From Patagioenas fasciata (lineage: Eukaryota > Chordata > Aves > Columbiformes > Columbidae): a stretch of 64,000 nt of DNA. The translations under genes were made by a program, and so were the position numbers. The DNA lies in NCBI RefSeq assembly GCF_037038585.1, contig NC_092524.1:68126552-68190551 (forward strand), in the 5' to 3' direction. The notes beneath the pieces are model-generated. The model was not told the origin of the DNA. It worked only from the letters and a program-made list of their open reading frames with translations, and did not search any database. This document shows, in pieces, positions 11,891 to 25,200 of the stretch (within the stretch, counting starts at the first letter, position 1; each line of letters opens with the position of its first letter).

Positions 11891-14149
11891 CCCAGGTCAG
11901 GGCAGTGAGTGGGATTTTTGCGGGTCCCTGTGCCGCCCCCAGCACCAGGTGGAGAAGTTCTGCTGGAAATCCCTGAATCCGGCTTTTTTCAGGAACTCTT
12001 CCCTGTATCCTTGGAAACTGTCAGCACTCCCTGACCCCAGTTCCTCCTGGAAATGCTGTCACCCCAAAACTTGTCCCTATTTTGGGGCTCCCTGGGCAAG
12101 GGCTGGTGATTGGGGAGAGATTGGACACTGTGGGTTGGTGCTGGTGAGGAGTGGGTAGAGGAGATGGAGCCGGCATTGGAAGCAGCTCAACTCTGCTTGG
12201 TGTCAAGACTTCCCTCCTGATTTTCTGCTTTTTAATTTTTTAAAATTATTATTATTATTTTTCCTGCAGTGGGAAATGTCGCCCTGCAGAACAGGGAGAA
12301 GATTCGCTTACACCTATATTTGGAGGGGGGACAACTCAAATCAAATACCCTTCTAATCAGCTCTTTGCCCCTAAATCCTGCTTTCCAACACTAAACCGAT
12401 GCGGTCCCTCCAGCTTTTCCCCTCATTTTATTGGATCCAGAATTGCCTCACGCAGCCTGAGTTCAGAGGAAATGAATTCAGCTGGGAGACCTAAAACATT
12501 AAAAATGAAAAAGGAGCTAAAACACTCTTTATATAATATTTTGTGTTTGCCAGCTCACCTTGGGATTTTGCCCTTTGCCCAGGCGAATGCCTATTTAAAT
12601 TAAAATCAGAAACAAACAGGTAGAGAAAATGTGGGAAGTGCAAAAAGCCAGGTAATATTCAGAGAAATTCCTGCCATGAATTGGCTTTTTCTGATAAAAA
12701 TGAACCATAGCCAGGGGAGCTCATCCCTAACAGACAGGGAAACACTTGGGGAAGAAAAGCAAAAGATAAGATGGACAAAGCAAAATGGGAAAAAGAGGTT
12801 TTAAAGAGGCTTTGAAAAATAATAATCAAAAGCCCAGGAAACAAAGAGCTTTTCCAGGCAGGTGGGATGCTGTGCCCTGGTTCAACAAGGACTTGCTTTT
12901 TCCAAATGTTCATTTCCTTGAATAGTTTTTTTGCGGGGGGAGGTAAACTTTGTTGGTTTGAGCTAAATCAGTGGAGAATGAAACTTTGGGTGCTGCTGCC
13001 TGCGAGCCGGCGGTGATGGGGACCCGGCTGAACTGTCCCCGATAACCCCAGTGTTTGCGCTGCTTTGTGCTTCCAAAACCCTCCCTGCATATATCCTCCC
13101 ATTAAAAAAATATATTAAAAAATTAAAAAACAACATTAAATAAAGAGAAAATCACTGTCTGACAAAAACGGGCGTAAAAATTCGCCTTCGTGCGAAGCCG
13201 GCCAATGTGTTTATTTTAAAGGCTGATCTCTGCTTGCGGTGGCGGGGGGCATAAATGCCACCGTGGGAAGGAGAGGGATTGCCGGTGCCCGAGGAGGGGA
13301 CAGACTCTTTGGAATGTGGGGATGTGAAGTCGAGGGGTGGCCGGCAGCGGTGGCGTTGGTGCTTCCTGGTCCTGAGCACCGCAGTGGGGTGACGGTGGCC
13401 CCAGGTGACACGCAGGCAGGAGGGTACTGGTGACAAGCCGTGGGGTGCAGCCATTGACAGGGAGCAGGATGGTGTCTTTTTCAGCCTCTCTTTGGCTTTC
13501 CAGAGATTCATTTATTTGCTGCGTTAAATCCAAATTGAGTTCAGGGCTCAGGCAACCCCGGCGATGCCCATGGGAAGGGGTCAGGGGGAGAAGAACAGAG
13601 AAAGAGCCACCAAGAACAGGGATGCTCAGGAAGAGCCTGATCCTGCATCACAGGGCGTTGTGGCTTCAGCTCATGGAATTGCAGCTTAAAAACGGATCCC
13701 CCCACTTCCCCAGCACCTCTGCTCAGATGATCCTGCCTGATCGCTCCCAGATTCCACCTTCTACTCCCTGCATCAGCCTGGAAAGTTTAGGGTTCTCCTC
13801 AAACACAACCGGGGACCTCGCACCTCCCAGGAGAGCACAGAGCAAACACATCCCTTCCCACGATGAGATTTGGAAAAAGCTTGTGGGGAGATCACATTAT
13901 CCATGATCTGATTATAACAGATTTTTTTTCGCTTTAAAAAATGAATAATCAAAATAAAAATCCTCCCTTCATTTTGCTTCCTGCACCTGAGGGCACCACC
14001 GGCAAAACCCCCTTTGTCTTGGCCCCGCAGAAGCAGCCGGACCCTCCTGGTCCCCCGTGCCAGCCTGCGACCGAGAAATCCCTGCGGCAGCCGGCATCGC
14101 CCCTCGCCGCCACTCGCCGGATGCGATTAAAATGGAAGACAACCATCAA
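11891..14149. other. Gene-free DNA 3' of OTX2
   Basis: No coding gene recognised. 12470-12660 is an AT-rich block free of repeats. Several overlapping 60-158 codon frames at 13150-13900 on both strands lack family resemblance. Confidence 0.5.
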
Positions 14150-14164
14150 GTGTGCTAGAACCAT

Positions 14165-14170
14165 TTTAAT
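14165..14170 (-). terminator. Candidate distal polyadenylation signal ATTAAA
   Basis: ATTAAA on the minus strand has CA dinucleotides 15-20 nt downstream and a GT/T-rich element after them. AATAAA at 14541-14546 and 15250-15255 are alternative signals that would give shorter 3' UTRs. Confidence 0.35.
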
Positions 14171-15249
14171 ATAATTATACATATCTGCCAAATCCAGGAA
14201 AAAAAATAAAAAGAAAAAAAAAAAAGGTTTATGCATATATATCTTTTTTTTTTTTTTCAGTTAACATCTGCAAGCATAAACGACAATGAATTTCTCGGTT
14301 TAAATTCATCCAGGTCAGAGCAACTGCCCAAAGTCCTGTTGGATTTGACAGTTACCGCCGGCGTGACCAGCAGTAAGTGAGCCCCGGAGAGGAGTTTAAT
14401 GTCCTCGGGTGGGGTTTTTTTTCGGTCTTTTCTCTTTCATTGAGAGAGTTTGTGGTAAAAAGTTTCAGTGCAGTTCACCTCGGGTGAAAGGCGATTGTGT
14501 TTTTGTGTATTTCCTTTTTTTTTTTTCTTAATATATATTTTTTATTATTTTTTAAAATATGATAATAGGTAACTCAGTTGCTCTGAATTTCACTTATAAT
14601 TATAACCTATTTAAATCACAGCAGAACTCCCGCTGGTGCGGAGTTCATAGTTGCATACAATACAGGAGATCACAGTTTTGAAGTCTAGCACAGATTAAAA
14701 ACCACAGATGTACCATTTATATAAGACACACACTGATTGTCTCTTAAAAACTACATATTGACTCCTTATGAACATTATCTTTTTTTTTGTTTTTAATCTT
14801 TAAATAAAGTAGTGCAGCTAGGACAATCAGTCACACAACCCACACAGCCCTGAACCAAGTTCTCCGGGTGCCAACTTGAGCGAGTTGGGCGTCAAACAGT
14901 TGGATGAGCTCGAGAGAAAAAGAAAGAGGGAGGGAGAAAAAGAGGGAGATAAAGAGAAATGCTGTCCATTGCGAATATTTGAACCGAGGGTTGGCTAACA
15001 CATTGGAAACCTCTGGGTGAAGGATCTTTCCACGCACACACAAAAAAAGAAATAAAAACCTAGACTTTTTTTTTTTTGACTTTTTTTTTTTCTTTTTTAA
15101 ACTGGCCCATAGGTGGGACAATCTCCCACCTCTTCCAAACAAAGAAACCCAACAATTGCCTAAAACTAGAAAGAACACAGATGGGTCTGTCTGCTTTCTG
15201 CTCACTAAATGATCTGTCCGTTTAAGGCCTTCCTCCTCTGTTTTTCCTC

Positions 15250-15255
15250 TTTATT
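15250..15255 (-). terminator. Candidate proximal polyadenylation signal AATAAA
   Basis: Minus-strand AATAAA about 215 nt after the stop codon. Use would give a very short 3' UTR. No strong GT-rich downstream element is obvious. Confidence 0.2.
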
Positions 15256-15469
15256 ATTCCTTTTCCAGAGCATCTGAGCAGGAGATGAGTCCGAACGGGA
15301 TCACAACACTGTCCCCCTCTTGTTGCTGTTGTGTTTTTTGTTCATTTGTTTGTCCGTTGAGTTATTTTTCTCTTTAATTTAACCAAGACCTGACTAAAAC
15401 TGGAGCGTTCAGCCCAGCCTGTTCGTTCTCATCGCGGTTTTATTTTTTTCTCGTTATCACAAAGGTTCT

Positions 15470-18339
<2,870 letters not shown>

Positions 18340-18499
18340 TCAATCCTCCAGCTCGTAAAGCCGGACCCCAGCCGGATTTGGGAGCTGGGAAAGACTGACT
18401 AGATAAACGCATCTCTCTCCCCCCACCCCCAAAAAAAAAGGTCGAGGAGGAAAGGGGGCGGGGGGGCACATCCCAGCCAGTAATTACTGTCCGAACAAA

Positions 18500-18700
18500 A
18501 CCCCCCCATGCCTTCAACTGCCCGCATTGTACAGCAGCCCGGGGCATTTGCATAGGATTCCCGGCCGGGCACCGGCTAATTGTCTCAAGCAAAACTTGAT
18601 TGGGGCCATCGGCAGACACAAAGAACCCCTCGGCTAAATAAATAATGCAGATAACAAAGCCCAAGGGTGAGAAACAAAGAAACAATTCAAGAAACCTATC
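18500..18700. promoter_or_regulatory. Candidate intronic enhancer with octamer and SOX-like sites
   Basis: A perfect POU octamer ATTTGCAT at 18546-18553 is followed by AACAAAG at 18653-18659 and 18673-18679 and AACAAT at 18681-18686, with TAATTA-type cores nearby (TAATTAC near 18481). It lies a few hundred bases upstream of the coding exon. Motifs are seen directly. Enhancer activity is inference. Confidence 0.4.
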
Positions 18701-18889
18701 TCTCCCCTAGTCTCTTGCAAGGACTTTAATTACCCCAGGTTTGGGCAACATTCAAACCTCCTCCCCCCCTTTCCCTTCCCCCCGACGTTGCTGCATTTCA
18801 GAGCTCGAATGCCCGCTCGAGCATCCCGCTCGAGAAGAGACAAACTTTTCTGCTCTACCACCATCAGTCCACGTCTGCAGTAATTTCCA

Positions 18890-18960
18890 CCGGCCATTTG
18901 CACCTAATTAGTACTCCGGGTAATTAGATTTGGAGGCAAGTAACAGATTTATTAGGCTTT
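18890..18960. promoter_or_regulatory. Candidate homeodomain-site block with paired TAATTA
   Basis: The palindrome CTAATTAG at 18904-18911 and a second TAATTA at 18921-18926 lie about 16 bp apart in an AT-rich stretch flanked by GC-rich DNA in the 5' intron. Such dense homeodomain sites suggest a regulatory element. Conservation was not tested. Confidence 0.35.
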
Positions 18961-18989
18961 CAAGAAACTCTTGATGACGGAGCTGAAGC

Positions 18990-21720
18990 TAAACAAACAC
19001 CTCGGTGGTGACCGGCCCCGGCGGGCGGGAAAGCGAGCGGCTCCCCCCGGCCCCGGCTCCTCCGGGTCCCCGCTCGCTGCCCCGGCCGGGCCGGGCGCTC
19101 TGCAGCGAGGAGTGGGGGGACACAAACACACACTCCGTCAAAAAATGGCCGACAAGGGGCCAGCCCGGCGTTCTGGAAAGGGTTAAGATTGTTTTCCCGT
19201 GGAAAAAAAAAACCTTTTTTGTTTTGTCTTTTTGGATAAAGTCTTGCCCTTCCCTCCATTGCCGATGGCCGTCGGAAAAACGAGCTCCCGCACAACTTTC
19301 TTCCTCAAACACCCCAAAACTCTGTGTTTTCAGCTGATAAGAACACAAGGGAGCAAAGCCGCCGACCCGAAAGGGCTGCGAGCTGCCGGGGGGCTCCTGT
19401 AGGATCCTCGGGCTCCTATGCCCCCCCGCCCGGCCCCACCAGCCCCGTTAGCGCCGGTTATCAGCGGTTCGGAGTTTCCCCTTTTCCCCGCGGGCTCTGC
19501 CGCCCTCTGATGCGCTGAGCGGCGGAGTGAGCGCGCATAAAGCGCACGGTCGGGCCCTTTTTTTAACAGCCCCCCGCGAGGGAGGCTGAAGAGAAGCAGC
19601 TTTGCCGAGGAGGGAACCCCGCGCTCCGCACCGGTGTTCGGGGCGGCTTCGGCCGCCAATTCGTTTTCCCCGGCGCAGAATACGTAGGAGAGCAAAATTG
19701 GTTTTGCTACCAGCCTAAAAACGAATTAAAAAAAAAACCAAACAAACAAACAAAAACCCCGGAAAAAAATACAACAAAGCCACAAAAAATAAAAAAAAAA
19801 AGAAGAAGCAAACACCAAAACGAACCCTAAACCTCCATTCTGTTGAACTCGGCGGCATCACGCCGAGGCACCAGCCCAGCGCGGCCGCCCGCGGAGCCGC
19901 TCGGCCGCGCATCCCGGGGCCGCCCCGCAGCCCGCGGAGCAACGGCTCCGCTCCGCAATCTGTCACCTTTCCCCCTCCTCCCCCCCTTCCCGCTCCGCAA
20001 AGAGCCCGGCTACCAGTTGCTCTGCCCTCGCTCAATAATAATTACCCCGTCCGAGAATTAATTATAATAAATGTTTTCTTGATAAACTAACGAGATAATC
20101 CGGGCGGCACACGCTCCCTAATTACGGGCCACCGGCCCCAGCTCCGCTGATCGCCCGGGTTGATTAATGCAGGGCAGCGATCCGCGGCCGGGAGCGCAGG
20201 CTGCGCCTCTGCCCTTGGCCGCGCTGCGGGGGGACGTGGACGGTCCGGGGGGGTTCACCGGGCCGCGGAGCAGCGCGGAGAGGCTCCCACGGAGGTGCGA
20301 GATAGAAAAAGGAATTTGTTCGGGTTTGTTTCGCAAACGAGAGCTCGGTTCCCTGCCCGTACGGCGCTCCACCGCATTTCTTAACTATTTTTTATTCTCC
20401 CCCCGCCCCCAAAACGGTGGGAAGGTTTGGTTTGATATTTCTTAACACCGGGATTTTCCCCCGGTGTGAAGGCGGCGGGGATGGACCCGCTATTGACTCT
20501 GCTGCGCAGTTCCCCGCTTTTCCTCCCCCCCGGACCTGCGCGCAGCTCCGCGGCCGCCGAGTCCTTTCTGGGCCGCGCAAACGAAAGGGACGGTCGGGAG
20601 CGATGGAACCGGGCTCGGCGGGCAGCGACCTCCGCCGCGGAGCCGTTTGACCCATCTCTGCCTCCCCACCGCCACTCGCTCGCATTTTTTAACTGCCCTT
20701 TTTTTTTTTGTTATGGTTTTGGGGTTTTTTTTTTGTTGTTGTTGTTGTTTTTAACTGGAGTTACATCTTTTCGTAAGAAATAAATAATAAAATTCAACTT
20801 CTCGGAGGACCTGAAATCTAAAGAAATCTCTACAGCGAAGGAGGTTTTCCAGCTCTAAAGAAACTTGTACCGGTGCACAAGGACTTTCCCGACTTTCTCT
20901 TTGTCAGCGCGGTCTAATTCAGAGGAGAGAGGCCGGGGCGGGAGCAGTGCGCGTTATACCCGATCGGTGTCTTTGGGAAGCGCTTTCCCACGGCTTAAAA
21001 AATGAAATAAAATCAAAATAAGGGAGGTGGAAAACATCTCCAGCCCCCTCCCACTCGGATGCCATTCTCTCCATCCTTTTCGCCAACACCGAGCCACGAA
21101 GCTCCGTCCTCAAAAGCCTTGAAGATTTTTCTCCCTGCTATTTGCAACCCAATTCTCCGACCGCAACGAGTGCTCAAAGACACCTTCTCAAAATTACTTT
21201 GCTGTGTCCGCATCGCAAGAAAGAGGAGGAGGGGGGAGGGGGTGTCTCAGGCAGGAACTGACAGAGGGGATAAATTCCTCCCCGGTTATTTCTAATTTTA
21301 AACTTAAAAGTCCATTTTGGGACTAGACAAGAACCAAAGTCGAAAGGATCAGACTGGGGGCGGGAGGGGAGGCGGAAATTAAAAATAAAACCAACATGTA
21401 CCTAACTAACGAAATCGCGGTGAAGAACCGCGCCTGCCCGCGGAGGAGCGAGCGGCTCCGCGTCCAACCTCTGCCCGGCCGCGGCGTCGGGGGGACGGGG
21501 AGGCGGTGGGCATCGCCTCCCCGCTTCTCGGATTTGGCCCTTCTCCTTTTCATCCAGCAGCTCCCAGTCCTCGCCGAGGGCCGAGCGGTCGCCGTCGCCT
21601 CCGGTTGCCCTCGACCCGGAGCCGCTTCCCTCCTCCGCCCGGCCTGGCCCGGCCTCCCCCAGGCAGCCCCGCATCTCCTCCGGGGAGCCGCCTGCTCACC
21701 GCTACCGACACACTGACCTC
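18990..21720. promoter_or_regulatory. CpG-rich region over the OTX2 5' intron
   Basis: CpG-dense blocks at about 19000-19130, 19500-19680, 19840-19990, 20100-20330, 20460-20660 and 21410-21700 alternate with AT-rich homeodomain-site stretches. This is typical of the CpG island cluster over developmental homeobox genes. The density was judged by eye, not computed. Confidence 0.6.
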
Positions 21721-21826
21721 CCCACCGCACACATAATGTTTTCAAAATAATAATAATAATTTTAAATTTTCCTTCCCCTGTGTTTCTGCCCGCCCAGCAA
21801 TGCCCCCGAGGAAGGGTCGGACTTAC

Positions 21827-21907
21827 CTGCGAACCTCGGGCAGGGCTGGGGGGCGAGGGGTGAAACCTGCCGCCCGGATCCTCGCCAAATTCAGGGGTCG
21901 GGTTGAG
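21827..21907 (-). other. OTX2: Candidate OTX2 non-coding exon
   Basis: The 3' border is a near-perfect donor, TTCGCAG|GTAAGTCC. Upstream on the minus strand, TGCTTTCTTTCCCAG at 21908 is a good acceptor, giving an 81-nt internal exon. Alternatively the exon is a first exon that continues toward 22.1-22.2 kb. OTX2 genes are known to use several 5' non-coding exons and promoters. The donor is the firm part and the 5' border is uncertain. Confidence 0.55.
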
Positions 21908-22246
21908 CTGGGAAAGAAAGCACAAAGCAGGAGGTTAGAGAGCTCGCCGCATGCACATGCCCACGACATCGGGTTTGGGGGGGGGGGGCTGGGGGGGAAA
22001 GGAAAAAAATGTTTGAAAAAGAAGAATAAATGGGGAAGAAAGGGGAGGGGATGGTGCAGGAGAGGGATGCAGGGATGCTCGGGGTCTGGGCTCGGTACAT
22101 ACAGATCTAGCCGGTGCCGGAGCTGGTCAAATGATTTTATTTTTAATAATAGTGGCAGGGTGCGTTGGAGCTGAGGTCTCTACCTCTCTCGGGGAGCTTT
22201 GCTGAGAAAGCGCCTCTCTGGCAACTTTTTGACGCAAACTCTCCAA

Positions 22247-22274
22247 CCAATGGCAGGGAGAGAGTGATTGACAC
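22247..22274 (+). promoter_or_regulatory. CCAAT box and TALE decamer in the OTX2 5' proximal region
   Basis: CCAAT lies at 22247-22251 (AACCAATGG context, a good NF-Y site) and TGATTGACAC at 22265-22274, one base from the PBX/PREP-MEIS decamer TGATTGACAG. Both are a few hundred bases upstream of the probable OTX2 5' exon. A TATA-like run on the minus strand (ATTAAAAATAAAA, about 22135-22148) lies between them and the exon. Motif calls are direct. Promoter function is inferred. Confidence 0.5.
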
Positions 22275-22299
22275 ATCTAAGCCAGGGGGAAAATAATAA

Positions 22300-25200
22300 A
22301 AACACACAACAGGGGGAGGAAAAAACAGGCCGCTGCTGTACCGGGGGGACAATCAAGCGAGAAATAACAGCCACCGAAATGACACGAGAATATACATTAA
22401 AAGAACCTGCTCGGTTTAAAAATATACATTATGGAGCGGAGCGTGTGAAGTCATTGTACGAATTAATGGGATGGACAGCAGCGATGGCGTTAGTGTGTTG
22501 CCCGGGGAAGGAGAGGAAGGGAGGGACAGTAAAAAGCTGGGGGAAGTATAATAATAATAACATCAAAAGATATTAAAATAAATAAGTAAATATTTGGGAA
22601 GGGGGGACATGGAGCCTGCCGGGGGCCCTTGGCTGAGCAGCACGAAGCTGGGAGAGAGGAAACCCGCGGGAGCAAAGGGGAGACACCCCCCCCGGGACAG
22701 AGGAGAGTGGGGTTCCAGGGTTCCCTCAGCCCTGGCTCCCCACTACCGCACCCGCGGAACGGCCCGCACCCCCCGGTCGGCCTCCCAGAGGCCAAATGTC
22801 CCCGGGACGAGGGGAATCGAGTCACCTGGAGGGGGATATAAACACATTTCAATTTTTCTAAAGATATATACCGATGATGGTGTAGAATGGGACACAGGCA
22901 GCGGCGCTGCGTTGAATTTGCGAATACGGACGTGCACGTATTTTAATCGCAAGAAACTCTGTGCAGCAAAGGAGGGGGGAGTGAGGAGGGCCGCGGGGGG
23001 GGTCCCGCCACAGAGCACCGGGGACAGGCACCGGAACGCGCCTCTCGCACCTCCCGTCCCCCTCAACTTCTCCCGGCTCCAAGAAACCCGAAAATAAAAG
23101 CTTTGGCGAAAGGCAGGAGGACGGAGGTAGCTCAGGTCGGAGGGAGGGAGCGCTCACACACTTTCCTCACTTCTAACAATAGGGGAGGGGGGAAAATGCA
23201 GCGGCTCGATCATTTTAATGGGGTGACCTATGTTAATGAAGTTATAGCAATTAATTCGCCTCTTTGTGGCTTTCTCTGAGCCTGGCTGCGTGCAATCCAG
23301 CGTGGTTGTCCTTGGACTTTAGCGCAATCCCGAGTGCTGTCGGTGCGGCCGGTTTGCAGGAGCAGGTTTGGGATGCTCGGGGTTGCGCTGGGTGGGGGGG
23401 GCTGGGCGTTGTGGGGTTTGTTTTTTTGTTTTTGTTGTCTTTCCTCCCAGAGCGGAGGAGGAAGAAGGGGGGAGAAAGGAAGGAGGGAGGGGACAGGAGG
23501 GAAAATTAAACAAATAAACAAACAAACAAACAAAATCAGCACAAAAGCAGCCGCAGCCCTGCCCGCCGGAGCCGCTCCCACTTTGACCGTTTTGTTGTTG
23601 TTTCTTTGCCTTTTTTTGCGAGGCGTCTTCGCGGAAAGTTGGTAGCCGGGGTACCCCCGGTTGGTATCCCCCTCTCCCCCCCGGAACCCCTGACCTCTGC
23701 ATCCTTTGGAGTTGTGGTTTGTTTTGGCTTTATTTTATTTAGTTCCCTCCTTACACCCGTGAGACTTTGTTGGGGGGCGACTTTTTGTGGTTCCGTTTGT
23801 TTGGGTTTTGTTTTGTTTTTGTGGGTAGCGAGAGGTGGCTGCAAACTCCCCCCCGAGTCCCTTTGCAGCATCTGCCCCCCTCTGCAACCCTTGCACAGAG
23901 ATCCGCGTAGGGCAAATCCTTCCCTCTCACCTCCCCGCATGTCGGCACGGCCACGCCACCCCTCAGCCTCTCCTTTAGCAGAGCACCAGGAATAAATATC
24001 CCGATTGAACCCTCTCCCCCCTTCGCCCCCCTCCTCCTCCGCCTTTTGCCATCGTCTCCCGCCCCCACATATTATTTAATAACCTTAATCCACCTTGGAA
24101 GAATGAGAGAGATAATTCGTTCCCGTGTATCCTGACCAGGAGGATATTTTCGAAATCGATTAAAAATAAAAGAGGGAGGAAAAAGGAAAAATAAAAAGAA
24201 GGAAAAAAAAAAAAGGGGGGGGGGGTGTTTGAGGGCTGGAGGAAGCCGGGTTATGGCAGAGGGCTGAAATAAAATTCAGTGCTTGCAGAAAGTGGTTGGG
24301 AGAGCAGGTTTGGAAGCCCGGCTGACATCCCTGCCTGCAGCCCGGCCGTGGGGCGGTGAGCAGAGCTGCTGCCATCCCAGCCTTTCCCTCTGTCCCCCCC
24401 CACCGCCCTCTGCTCCCCAGCCTGAGAAGTTGGGAATAATTCACGCGGCCAATAAAACAAGTGGCAGAGCTGGACAGTGTTACTTAAATAAACAAGGGTC
24501 TCTTTAAAATTCTCATCCACTTCAGATGTCTAAAGTAAGATTGTGATGATTTTGTCACGGTTTGGTAAATTTACCCCTTTAAGAGGCTTTCATAAATCCC
24601 AGAACACACCTTCAGCCAGATTTGAATATAGATTTAGGTTTTAAAACCCAGAAGCTGGGAACACCGCTTTATCAAAGAGAATTTCCCTTTAGCTTAGCAA
24701 TGTGTCGGAATGGCTCTTGCAAAGATTGGATCTGAGAGGGGGGAAAAGGGGGAACCTTCTTTCCTGGAGCAATCCTGCACACACTGTGCAGCTGCCTCTG
24801 CCTTCAGACTTCTGCAGCTCAGGGAAAAGTTGCCAAAACCAATATTCATAATTATTGCAGCTGCAGGAATTCGGGGCTTTATTTATTTTTTTTTAATGAT
24901 TTTTTTTTTTTTTAAACTTCCCAATCTCTTCTGGCCCATTTGGAAAACGTTTCAGAGCAGGTACAGTGCCAGACTAGCTGGGGATAACGGGGAGTGAGTG
25001 GAGATGTGTGATTTTTTTTCCTCCCTCTAAGAACTTTGTGCTCAGAGAACCAAAATCTGCTTCTGGGATGAAAAGAAACTGTAACTTCTGCTTCTCAGTA
25101 AGTTCTCCAACTTTCCGATGCCAATCGTGTTACAGAGCCATTTTCTCTCTCTGCATAGCTGTGTTTCTTCTCTTTCTCCCTCTTTACTTCTCTTTCCTTC

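Larger units (their letters stand above)
14150..15469 (-). other. OTX2: Probable OTX2 3' UTR
   Basis: The sequence after the TGA at 15470 is AT-rich and gene-free. On the minus strand, AATAAA occurs at 15255-15250 and 14546-14541, and ATTAAA at 14170-14165. The last is followed by a GT/T-rich stretch (GGTTGTCTTCC near 14130), as expected downstream of a cleavage site. An end near 14150 would give a UTR of about 1.3 kb. A-rich tracts in the mRNA sense lie near 15064-15100. The exact 3' end cannot be fixed from sequence. Confidence 0.45.

Noticed and set aside
21323-21925. 200-codon minus-strand frame across the 5' region of OTX2
   Set aside because: Arg/Gly/Pro-rich translation of CpG-rich DNA crossing a strong splice donor; likely UTR and intron.
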